Origin: an uncultured Flavobacteriaceae bacterium
Lineage (GTDB): Bacteria > Bacteroidota > Bacteroidia > Flavobacteriales > Flavobacteriaceae
Direction: 5' to 3'
Assembly (NCBI GenBank): GCA_947502975.1
Contig: CANNBV010000002.1
Location: 434,001 to 498,000 of the forward strand
Length of the DNA stretch: 64,000 bases
This document shows positions 1 through 6,597 of the stretch, in pieces (positions within the stretch are counted from its first letter, which is position 1; each line of letters starts with the position of its first letter). The position numbers were made by a program, and so were the translations under genes. The notes under the pieces were generated by a model. The model saw nothing but the letters and a program-made list of their open reading frames with translations, was not told where the DNA came from and searched no databases.

Positions 1-276
1 CCATTTTGTGTTTCTATTGCTAAAGGTGATATAGAAACTGTGAAAAAATTAATTGAGTTAGGAACAAATGTAAATGAAAAGTCTAATGGAATGACGCCAG
101 CTATGTATGCAGCGAAATTCAATCGATGCGATATTTTAAAACTTTTAATCGCTAACGGCGCTAAACTTAAAGTAAAATCTACAAAAGGTATGACAGCTAT
201 GAAATATGCTAAATTGCATAAAGCTGTTGATGCTGAAAAGGTATTAACTGAGGCACTAGCAAAAAAGAAAAAATAA
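1..276 (+). CDS. Ankyrin-repeat protein, 3' end only
   Basis: The frame is open from the first base of the window, so this is the C-terminal 91 residues of a longer gene; a GTG at 40 is inside the frame and not needed as a start. Two ankyrin-type units are visible, with the helix signatures GDIETVKKLIELG and NRCDILKLLIANGA and the TPAMYAAK / TAMKYAKLH turn motifs. Such repeats mediate protein-protein contacts; the partner cannot be told. The protein ends in a lysine-rich tail. A strong hairpin terminator follows. The family call is secure for the part seen, the function is unknown. Confidence 0.85.
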   Translation, partial: PFCVSIAKGDIETVKKLIELGTNVNEKSNGMTPAMYAAKFNRCDILKLLIANGAKLKVKSTKGMTAMKYAKLHKAVDAEKVLTEALAKKKK

Positions 277-316
277 TTACAAGCTTATATTATAATTATT
301 TTGAATTAGTCACGAT

Positions 317-342
317 AAAAGCCCTCATTGAGGGCTTTTTTT
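317..342. terminator. Bidirectional hairpin terminator
   Basis: Arms AAAAGCCCTCA and TGAGGGCTTTT form a strong GC-rich stem with a tiny loop, flanked by A and T runs, so it can end transcription from both sides. It lies between the ankyrin gene (+) and the M48 protease gene (-), which converge here. Confidence 0.85.
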
Positions 343-346
343 GTAG

Positions 347-1114
347 TTATAAATTTTTATATCTTTCTATAGCTTCCTGTATTTTCTCAATTCTATTATC
401 AGGATCTGGATGCGTGCTTTGAAATTCAGGTACTCGATTTGGTCCTGCAGCTTCTTTTAGTATCTTCATCACCCCAATCATTTCTTGAGGATTGTATCCT
501 GCCCTAATCATAAACTTAACGCCCAAATCATCACTCTCTAACTCATCACCACGACCATTAGTTAATAATTTTTGTTGACCAATACCACCTACAAGGCCAC
601 CCATGTCTGCACCTACAGACCCTGCAGTTGCTAAACCTTGCCAATATTCACTTTCTGCAATACGTTCTGCACTATGTCTTCCTAATACATGGCCGATTTC
701 ATGTCCTAAAACTCCTGCCAATTGATCTTCATTTTGTAATTTTTCTAACAAAGCATAGGTAATAAAAATCTGTCCACCTGGGAGTGCAAATGCATTTATA
801 GTTCTTGGATCATTTAGTAAATGAAATTCATATTTATAAGGCGTTTCTCTTGCAATACTACTATTTACAAGTTTGTTACCAACATTGTCGACTAAAGCCT
901 GTAGTTTAGTGTCTGGATGAAGTCCTCCGTGCTGCTGTGCCATTTGTGGCGCACTCTGCAAACCAATAGCTATTTCCTTATCAGGTGTCATGGATATGGT
1001 TTGCATTCTTCCTGTATACGGGTTTTCTTCGCGTTGACTACATCGTTTTAAAACAAAGAATATGGCGATCGCTGCACCAATTAGCAGTCTTACTTTAAAA
1101 TTTCTTCCTCTCAT
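347..1114 (-). CDS. M48 family metalloprotease
   Basis: A 255-residue zinc peptidase of the M48 (Oma1/BepA/LoiP-like) type. The motif HEIGH at residues 138-142 supplies two zinc ligands and the catalytic glutamate, and the ELESDD segment near residue 193 supplies the third ligand. One hydrophobic segment at about residues 9-22 followed by a cysteine (C25) suggests membrane anchoring, with the protease domain probably in the periplasm. Family members degrade misfolded envelope proteins; the substrate here is unknown. It is a single-gene unit ending at the shared terminator at 317-342. Family assignment is firm, role inferred. Confidence 0.9.
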   Translation of the reverse strand: MRGRNFKVRLLIGAAIAIFFVLKRCSQREENPYTGRMQTISMTPDKEIAIGLQSAPQMAQQHGGLHPDTKLQALVDNVGNKLVNSSIARETPYKYEFHLLNDPRTINAFALPGGQIFITYALLEKLQNEDQLAGVLGHEIGHVLGRHSAERIAESEYWQGLATAGSVGADMGGLVGGIGQQKLLTNGRGDELESDDLGVKFMIRAGYNPQEMIGVMKILKEAAGPNRVPEFQSTHPDPDNRIEKIQEAIERYKNL

Positions 1115-1190
1115 CTTAGATGGTTTTAGGGTATTAAATTACAAAATTTGGCTTACATAATTGCGACACATTTTATCGTAAAATGTCACT

Positions 1191-1652
1191 TTAAATCTGT
1201 CCTAAAGTTTTATGCATTACATAGTGTTTACCTATTTCGGGAATTTCGAATGGCGCTCCAATGACTTTATAACCATTGCGTATGTAAAAATTAACAGCAA
1301 TAATTCGGGCATTACACCAAACTAAATCTATGTTTTTGTTTGTTAAAATATGTTCACTTTCATTAATTAATAAGTTGCCAAGTCCTTTGCCTTGGTAAGA
1401 CTTAAGAATAGCCATGCCTCTTAACTGATACTGAGATGTTTGAAAAAATAAATCGTTGGAGATTTTCATCAATGATAATACACCAATGAGACGTTTTTTA
1501 TCAAATAACCCTAAATGTATTGTAGTAGATACATCATCACCAGTAAAAGCGCAAGTTTTCAATGGTTTACCTGCCCTTAAAACTGGATGCCTTACAGGGT
1601 AAGTTTCAGTTGCAGTTATTCGTGTAATTTCGAAATTTTCTGTGTTGCTCAT
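1191..1652 (-). CDS. GNAT family N-acetyltransferase
   Basis: A 153-residue acetyltransferase. The start is taken at the ATG at 1652 (MSNTENFEIT), because the ten codons before it in the open frame carry no domain. Motif A of the acetyl-CoA binding fold is visible as QYQLRGMAILKSYQGKGLG, with the QGKGLG pyrophosphate loop, followed by a helix and the conserved NFYIRNGYK segment near the C-terminus. GNAT proteins move an acetyl group from acetyl-CoA to an amine; the acceptor cannot be predicted. It is divergent from the next GNAT gene, with 77 bp between them. Confidence 0.85.
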   Translation of the reverse strand: MSNTENFEITRITATETYPVRHPVLRAGKPLKTCAFTGDDVSTTIHLGLFDKKRLIGVLSLMKISNDLFFQTSQYQLRGMAILKSYQGKGLGNLLINESEHILTNKNIDLVWCNARIIAVNFYIRNGYKVIGAPFEIPEIGKHYVMHKTLGQI

Positions 1653-1729
1653 TTTAAATAAATGAAAACCATATCCAAACATATAAAATTAATTGTAACC
1701 AATTTGTATCTTCACTTTAAAAATTTGAA

Positions 1730-2155
1730 ATGCGTTATAGTTTTAAAATTATAGATAAGACTGACATACTAAAAGTTGTACCGTTGGTTGAAAAGTTAAA
1801 CGATTTTAATATCTCTAAAAATGTATTAGAAGAACGTTTTTTAGAAATGATCGCGCAAAATTATGAATGCGCTGTGATTTTTAATGGTGATGCTGTTGTT
1901 GGTGTGTGCGGTTTGTGGTTTTGTACACGACATTATGCAGGAAAAAGTGTTGAGGTTGATCATGTATATATTGATGAAAACCATAGGGGTAAAGGACTTG
2001 GGAAACAATTTTTTAAATGGATTTACGATTATGTGAAACAAAAAGGTTGTAAAACGGTTGAATTAAACACTTATGTGAGTAACTATCCTTCGCACAAATT
2101 TTATTACAATGAGGGCTTTGAAATTTTGGGCTATCATTTTCTAAAGAAGTTATAA
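1730..2155 (+). CDS. GNAT family N-acetyltransferase
   Basis: A 141-residue GNAT protein. The core acetyl-CoA site VDHVYIDENHRGKGLGK (about residues 76-92) has the R/Q-x-x-G-x-G/A loop as RGKGLG, and the C-terminal part has FYYNEGFEILGYHF, the usual last strand region. It resembles the small stand-alone GNATs that acetylate free amines or small molecules, but no acceptor can be named. It is a single gene between a divergent GNAT gene and tRNA-Gly. Its similarity to the neighbouring GNAT is limited to the cofactor motif, so they do not look like a recent duplication. Confidence 0.85.
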   Translation: MRYSFKIIDKTDILKVVPLVEKLNDFNISKNVLEERFLEMIAQNYECAVIFNGDAVVGVCGLWFCTRHYAGKSVEVDHVYIDENHRGKGLGKQFFKWIYDYVKQKGCKTVELNTYVSNYPSHKFYYNEGFEILGYHFLKKL

Positions 2156-2160
2156 TTTTT

Positions 2161-2192
2161 TTGTGTTTTAATGTAGAGTTTATATATATTTG
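2161..2192 (+). promoter_or_regulatory. Promoter of tRNA-Gly
   Basis: A TTG at 2161-2163 and a perfect Bacteroidota -7 box TATATTTG at 2185-2192 are 21 bp apart, a normal spacing for the housekeeping sigma factor of this phylum. The box ends 11 bp before the mature tRNA 5' end. Confidence 0.65.
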
Positions 2193-2203
2193 TTGCCGTT
2201 AAT

Positions 2204-2276
2204 GCGGGAGTAGCTCAGTTGGTAGAGCGTCAGCCTTCCAAGCTGAATGTCGCCAGTTCGAACCTGGTCTCCCGCT
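2204..2276 (+). tRNA. tRNA-Gly (anticodon TCC)
   Basis: A 73-nt cloverleaf is visible: acceptor arm GCGGGAG / CTCCCGC, D arm GCTC...GAGC, anticodon arm TCAGC-CTTCCAA-GCTGA with anticodon TCC at 2237-2239, and a T arm with the TTCGAAC loop. The discriminator is T at 2276 and no CCA is encoded. It reads GGA and probably other GGN glycine codons. A promoter lies just upstream and a hairpin terminator just downstream, so it is a single-gene unit. Confidence 0.95.
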
Positions 2277-2283
2277 CTAAAAG

Positions 2284-2308
2284 CTTCATAGAAATATGAA
2301 GTTTTTTT
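2284..2308 (+). terminator. Terminator after tRNA-Gly
   Basis: The arms CTTCATA and TATGAAG with a GAAA loop are followed at once by seven T, a typical intrinsic terminator placed 8 bp after the tRNA. Confidence 0.75.
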
Positions 2309-2377
2309 GTTTTTAAAACTCTTACCATATAAATACAAAGGTTAAGGTGAGAAGTGTATCCTGAATGAAGTTAAAGT

Positions 2378-2398
2378 GAACCTGGTCTCCCATTCTAA
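2378..2398 (+). repeat. Partial copy of the tRNA-Gly 3' end
   Basis: The 21 bases here match the tRNA-Gly 3' end at 2260-2280 at 19 positions; the first 14 (GAACCTGGTCTCCC) are identical. Such a duplicated tRNA tail is what an integrase att site or its remnant looks like, but no integrase gene is present. The rest of the tRNA-pepE gap is AT-rich up to the dispersed repeat at 2488-2591. Confidence 0.6.
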
Positions 2399-2487
2399 GA
2401 GGTTTGTTTGTAAACAGTGCCTTTTTTACTTTGTTTTTTGCAGGTAGAATAATTGCTTATTTTGGTTGTAGGTGTTAGCGGATAGGT

Positions 2488-2591
2488 GCGCGTGAGGGAT
2501 AGTAGTGGAAAGCCCACAGCATGCTCCCGATAATTTATCGGGACATAGCGAGGACTTGCAACGGATAGCCCGACCCTTTAGGGGCACGCCC
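2488..2591 (-). repeat. Dispersed intergenic repeat, copy A
   Basis: Read on the minus strand this begins GGGCGTGCCCC, continues with GGTCGGGCTATCCG, has a palindromic core CCCGATAAATTATCGGG, then GCTGTGGGCTTTCCACT and ends ATCCCTCACGC. It shares these blocks with copies at 9350, 11970 and 61496. It starts 9 nt after the stop codon of the pepE gene and in the same direction, so it would lie in that gene's 3' untranslated region. No coding function is seen. Confidence 0.75.
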
Positions 2592-2599
2592 AAAAAATA

Positions 2600-3310
2600 T
2601 TAATTCAAATCACTGAGATCTGCATTTGTAGGGACTTCATAAGGTTGTATATTGTATTCAAAAATTCTCGCGGAAAGCTCTCCTTTAAGTGTAATAGTTT
2701 CTCCATTAACTAAAAGCCAACTTCCTTCACGTAAACCAACAACAGGAGGGGTATTGTGATAATGAAACTCATTAATACGAGTTTCGCGCGTTTCACCCAT
2801 ATGCGTACTATTTGTATCTGGATCTAAATAATGCGGATTGATATTAAAGGGTACTAACCCCAATGCATTAAAACTTGGTGGATAAATAATAGGCATATCA
2901 TTAGTAGTTTTTATTGTTAAACCACAAATATTGCTACCAGCACTTGTTCCTAAATAAGGTGTGCCATTGTTTAAAGCATTCTTTAAAGGTTCTATTAAAT
3001 TATTCTTATAGAGTTGACTAGTTAAAACAAAGGTATTGCCTCCGCCAGTAAAGATACCTTCTGCATTTTCAATAGCTTGTTTTAGGTTTTCAAAAGTGTG
3101 AAGCCCCACTACTTTTTTTCCAATTTTTGAAAATGCTTTACTTGCAATTTCTGTGTAATCGTTATGCGAAATACCACCAGGTCTAGCATAAGGTACAAAA
3201 ACTATAGTTTTAGCATTTTTAAAAAGTTCAGATAATTCTTCTAGAATATATTCTAAATATCCACTGCCATGAATGGTTGATGTACTGGCAATAATGAGGT
3301 GCTTCATCAT
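2600..3310 (-). CDS. pepE: Peptidase E (alpha-aspartyl dipeptidase, S51)
   Basis: A 236-residue cytoplasmic dipeptidase that cleaves Asp-X dipeptides. The nucleophile motif GTSAGSN has the serine at residue 123, and the conserved NPHYLDPD places the histidine at residue 160, matching the positions in the family to within three residues. The glycine-rich EGIFTGGGNTF strand and YLGTSAGSNICG are class I glutamine-amidotransferase-like folds typical of S51. Two ATGs are adjacent; either could be the start. It stands alone, followed directly by a dispersed repeat. Assignment is firm. Confidence 0.92.
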   Translation of the reverse strand: MMKHLIIASTSTIHGSGYLEYILEELSELFKNAKTIVFVPYARPGGISHNDYTEIASKAFSKIGKKVVGLHTFENLKQAIENAEGIFTGGGNTFVLTSQLYKNNLIEPLKNALNNGTPYLGTSAGSNICGLTIKTTNDMPIIYPPSFNALGLVPFNINPHYLDPDTNSTHMGETRETRINEFHYHNTPPVVGLREGSWLLVNGETITLKGELSARIFEYNIQPYEVPTNADLSDLN

Positions 3311-3410
3311 AAAAAGAATTTATGATAAAACTAAACATTTTTTAGTGATATTTAAATCCAGTTGTTTTAGAAAATCAGTTTTAAGTCGTATTTTTAAGAA
3401 AAAGAAAGAA

Positions 3411-3439
3411 TTGCTTAGTTTGTAATGGTAATACTTTTG
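3411..3439 (+). promoter_or_regulatory. Promoter of the regulatory-like domain gene cluster
   Basis: TTG at 3411-3413 and TACTTTTG at 3432-3439 fit the -33 and -7 consensus with 18 bp spacing. The start codon at 3456 would follow a leader of about 12 nt. Confidence 0.55.
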
Positions 3440-3455
3440 ACTTAAAATCTAATTT

Positions 3456-4259
3456 ATGAAAAAGCTTTTATGCTTATTGATGCTTTTTAGTGGTATTCAT
3501 CTAAATGCACAAACTGTAACAAGAACCGACGTTAAAGGTAAAATTGTTGTAGAACATAACGATATATCTGGTATTACCATTTTTAATGCATCATCGAATA
3601 AGGGTACAATTACTGATGTAAATGGTGAATTCTCTATTGCTGTCACTGAAAATGATGTGATTGAAGTGAGTGCAATACAGTTTCAAAATTTAAATTTTAA
3701 AGTAAACAAAGACATCATTACATCTAAAAATATGAAAATATTTTTGATTGAACAGGTTAATAAACTAGATGAGATTATTGTTAAAACAAAAGGTTTGACA
3801 GGGAATTTAGGAACAGATATAAACGACTCGAAAACCTTTAATCCAAAATTAGACGCTTTATATTTTGGTGTGAAACATAGCAGCGAGTATAACTTTGAAA
3901 CAGATTATAAAACAGAGGTTACTAATATTGGTGATGATATTCAACGTAATAGATTATACAATGGACTTAATATAGTAAATGTTGTCGATCAATTATTATT
4001 ACCAGTATTTAGGTCTGAAGCTAAAGATAAAAAACCTAAGGATATACCAGAAGTTCCAACAAAAGCCATTAAGTATTATTTTGCTTCAGAGTTTTTGGTA
4101 AATAACTTCAACATTCCCGAACATCGCGTGGAAGATTTTATTGCTTATGTAGAAAGCGAAGATTTTGATTTTACACTACTTAATTACGGTAGAGAATTGG
4201 AGTTTTTAGAACTTTTAAATCAAAAAAGTGTAGAATTTATAAAAACCAAGAAGGATTAG
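3456..4259 (+). CDS. Secreted carboxypeptidase-regulatory-like protein, paralogue 1
   Basis: A 267-residue protein with a signal peptide (MKKLLCLLMLFSGIHLNAQ, cleavage after about residue 19) and an N-terminal beta-sandwich of the carboxypeptidase D regulatory-like kind (about residues 24-112), shown by the ITIFNASSNKGTITDVNGEFSI stretch in which an old self maturates into a folded transport or adhesion module. The C-terminal half (from LTGNLGTDI on) is mostly helical and unknown. It is the first of three tandem paralogues and the most divergent. Such proteins are common in Flavobacteriaceae and probably sit in the periplasm or at the outer membrane; no enzymatic residues are seen. Confidence 0.75.
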   Translation: MKKLLCLLMLFSGIHLNAQTVTRTDVKGKIVVEHNDISGITIFNASSNKGTITDVNGEFSIAVTENDVIEVSAIQFQNLNFKVNKDIITSKNMKIFLIEQVNKLDEIIVKTKGLTGNLGTDINDSKTFNPKLDALYFGVKHSSEYNFETDYKTEVTNIGDDIQRNRLYNGLNIVNVVDQLLLPVFRSEAKDKKPKDIPEVPTKAIKYYFASEFLVNNFNIPEHRVEDFIAYVESEDFDFTLLNYGRELEFLELLNQKSVEFIKTKKD

Positions 4260-4346
4260 CATCTCTGATTTAACAAAACTTTAGAGGCATTTTTAATTTT
4301 GTTTAAGACTTTACTTCCGTTATTGAAGTTTTAAATAATTGTCTTT

Positions 4347-5141
4347 TTGAAAATCAAACTACAATTTATTATTCTGTTTTCTGTACAGTATGCAACAGCA
4401 CAATCTATTGAGATAAAGGGGCGAGTTGAAAGTAGTGTTGATGTAGAGAATATTCATGTTATTAATAAAACAGCACAAAAATTTACCATTACAAACGTTC
4501 TAGGTGAATTTACAATTCCAGTAAGACTAAATGATACTTTAAGCTTTTCTTCAGTACAACATAAACCCAAAATAATTATAATTTCAAGTGAAGAAATAGG
4601 AACCAAGACTATTGCTGTGGTTTTGGAAGAACAAGTTAATGAATTAGACAAAGTAGTTTTAGGAAAAGTGTTAACAGGTAATTTAGCCTCAGACATTAAC
4701 AATTTTAATGTAATTAAAGAAAGGCCAACCCCTTTGAACTTAAACGAAATTGAAAAATCATCGTTGCGTTTAGACAACCTAGCTTTGGAAAAACAATCAA
4801 CTCAAGATCATTTTAAATATATTTTAAATCCAGATACACGTTTTTACTCACCAGATATTGTTGAAATTGCTGAAACTATATTTAAAACAGATTTGTCTCT
4901 TAAGGTGAAGGTTTTAAATAATAAAACAAAAGTTAGACCTTTATTTTTATTGGACATTTATACTAAAGAAGAGATTAGTGAGAATTTTAATATTCCTATT
5001 GATAGGGTAGATGATTTTTTGTTGTTTATCGAGGAAGAAGGTTTTAAATCTTCGTTTTTAGAGCCAGATAACAGACATGTGTTATTAGAGTTTTTGATGA
5101 AAAAAAGTGAAATATTTAATGAAGATGATTCTAAAAAATAG
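4347..5141 (+). CDS. Secreted carboxypeptidase-regulatory-like protein, paralogue 2
   Basis: A 264-residue secreted paralogue. The start is TTG at 4347: the frame is closed by a stop at 4332 and no ATG or GTG lies between, while translation from TTG gives a normal signal peptide ending YATAQ. The domain at about residues 20-105 has the INKTAQKFTITNVLGEFTIPV core and is nearly identical to that of the next gene, whereas the C-terminal part (ENFNIPIDRVDDFLLFIEEEG) resembles that of paralogue 1. The function is unknown. The 3' end overlaps the next gene by about 23 bp, so the two are probably co-translated. Confidence 0.7.
   Translation: MKIKLQFIILFSVQYATAQSIEIKGRVESSVDVENIHVINKTAQKFTITNVLGEFTIPVRLNDTLSFSSVQHKPKIIIISSEEIGTKTIAVVLEEQVNELDKVVLGKVLTGNLASDINNFNVIKERPTPLNLNEIEKSSLRLDNLALEKQSTQDHFKYILNPDTRFYSPDIVEIAETIFKTDLSLKVKVLNNKTKVRPLFLLDIYTKEEISENFNIPIDRVDDFLLFIEEEGFKSSFLEPDNRHVLLEFLMKKSEIFNEDDSKK
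4425..4562 (+). repeat. Near-identical tandem segment, copy 1 (pair at 5212-5349)
   Basis: This stretch inside paralogue 2 matches 5212-5349 inside paralogue 3 with only scattered base changes, for example in GATGTAGAGAATATTCATGT and GGTGAATTTACAATTCCAGT. Sequence on both sides is much less alike. It points to recent duplication or gene conversion limited to the N-terminal domain. Confidence 0.8.
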
Positions 5142-5922
5142 ATTTTACATTTTCTTATTAGTAATGCTTTTCAGTAAAATTGGTATTGCTCAATCTACCG
5201 AGATTTCAGGTCGAGTTGAAAGTAGCGCTGATGTAGAGAATATTCATGTCATCAATAAAACAGCACAAAAATTCACTATTACAAATGTTTTAGGTGAATT
5301 TACAATTCCAGTAAAACTAAACGATACTCTAAGTTTTTCTTCAGTACAGCATGAACCAAAAGAAGTTGTTATTTCTAAAGAGATTATAACGTCAAAAACT
5401 GTTACAGTAGTATTGGTTGAGCAAATTAATACATTGAACCAAGTGACTGTTGGGAAAGTGCTTACAGGTGATTTAAGTTCAGATATTGGAAACGTAGAAG
5501 GTAATGCTCCTATAAATTTTTATGATGTTGGAATTCCCGGTTACAAAGGTAAAATTGCAACCCAAAGTGAAAGACGTTTAGCAGAGGCTGGTGAATTTAA
5601 GCCTAAAATGCTATTGGGAGCTTTAACAGGATCTATACCACTTAATCCAATTTTAAATGGTATTAGTGGTAGAACAAAAATGCTTAAAGAACGAGTGGCA
5701 CATGAGAAAAACGAAGCACTTGTAAAGACATTGAGAGAGAATTTTTCTGAGTCTTTATTCATAATATACCCTTTGGATGAAGAATTTAGAATGGATTTTT
5801 TTTATTTCTGTGAACTAGATGAGAATTTTACTAAGAGATGCACAGGGACGTCAGATTTAGAGATTTTGGAGTTTCTAACGGAAAAACTCAAAGAATATAA
5901 GGCAAATCAAAAAGAAGAATAG
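5119..5922 (+). CDS. Secreted carboxypeptidase-regulatory-like protein, paralogue 3
   Basis: A 267-residue paralogue. The frame is open from a GTG at 5107, but ATG at 5119 (or 5125) gives a better signal peptide, MKMILKNRFYIFLLVMLF to GIAQ. The regulatory-like domain is nearly the same as in paralogue 2 at both DNA and protein level, but the C-terminal 150 residues differ and contain two cysteines (FCELDENFTKRC). The shared motif LTGDLSSDI marks the domain boundary in all three paralogues. Start and 23-bp overlap with the upstream gene suggest one transcript. Function unknown; probably an envelope protein. Confidence 0.7.
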   Translation: MKMILKNRFYIFLLVMLFSKIGIAQSTEISGRVESSADVENIHVINKTAQKFTITNVLGEFTIPVKLNDTLSFSSVQHEPKEVVISKEIITSKTVTVVLVEQINTLNQVTVGKVLTGDLSSDIGNVEGNAPINFYDVGIPGYKGKIATQSERRLAEAGEFKPKMLLGALTGSIPLNPILNGISGRTKMLKERVAHEKNEALVKTLRENFSESLFIIYPLDEEFRMDFFYFCELDENFTKRCTGTSDLEILEFLTEKLKEYKANQKEE

Positions 5923-5983
5923 CTTTTGGAATGCTTTTTGAAAACTTGAAAATAATTACTTTAGCCAATACTAAGTTTTAATT

Positions 5984-6487
5984 ATGAAATCATTTAAAAT
6001 AGTAATTTCAATAGTTGTTGTACTGTTACTATCCTCTTTTAATACAGTGCATAAATATTATATAAGCAACACACAAATTGAATATGTTGAAGAAAAAAAA
6101 TCTGTACAAATCATAACACGGATATTTATTGATGATTTTGAGAATACCCTTAAAGAACGTTATGATGAACATCTAACTTTTGATGACAAGGATTCTAAAT
6201 TAATTGATGCTTACATACAAAAATACCTAACAGCAAAGCTTAAGATAAAAATTAATGATAAATACCAATTACTAAACTTCATAGGAAAAGAAATAGAAAT
6301 GGGTATCGTGAAATGTTATCTGGAAATTGAAGATGTAGATGAGGTAAATGCCTTAGAGATTACAAACCAAATACTATTTGATTTGTTTACTGAACAACAA
6401 AATATCATCAAATTAAATGTTAACTCTCAGAAAAAGAGTTTTGTCCTCACTAAACAAAATGATAAGTCAGTGTTAAATTTTAATTAA
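5984..6487 (+). CDS. DUF6702 family exported protein
   Basis: A 167-residue protein with an N-terminal hydrophobic signal (residues 5-20) followed by HKYYISNTQIEYVEEKKSVQI. This opening, the IITRIFIDDFENTLKE segment and a C-terminal FDLFTEQQNIIKLNV-like part are as in the DUF6702 proteins that are usually encoded next to an M1 metallopeptidase in Flavobacteriaceae, as here. No catalytic motif is visible. It probably works in the periplasm, perhaps with the neighbouring peptidase; that link is only from gene order. It is followed by 110 bp that hold a promoter for the M1 gene. Confidence 0.7.
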   Translation: MKSFKIVISIVVVLLLSSFNTVHKYYISNTQIEYVEEKKSVQIITRIFIDDFENTLKERYDEHLTFDDKDSKLIDAYIQKYLTAKLKIKINDKYQLLNFIGKEIEMGIVKCYLEIEDVDEVNALEITNQILFDLFTEQQNIIKLNVNSQKKSFVLTKQNDKSVLNFN

Positions 6488-6515
6488 ATTAAAGTTTAAA
6501 CCTTAGGTAAAGTCT

Positions 6516-6523
6516 TATTTTTG
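6516..6523 (+). promoter_or_regulatory. Probable -7 box for the M1 peptidase gene
   Basis: TATTTTTG matches TAnnTTTG exactly; no clear TTG lies at the right distance upstream. The leader would be about 70 nt and contains a small hairpin, TTGTTA-GTGTAT-TAACAA at 6552-6569. Confidence 0.4.
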
Positions 6524-6597
6524 CTCGCGTTACACATCAAAAACTGAAAATTTGTTAGTGTATTAACAATTTTTATAAAAAAATTATAAGGTTAACA

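Noticed and set aside
1653-1682. Upstream extension of the GNAT gene to 1682
   Set aside because: The ten extra residues add no fold and precede a better ATG at 1652.
2488-2591. Copy A as a small transposon or insertion sequence
   Set aside because: No transposase, no target duplication and no terminal inverted repeats are seen; the shared ends are not complementary to each other.
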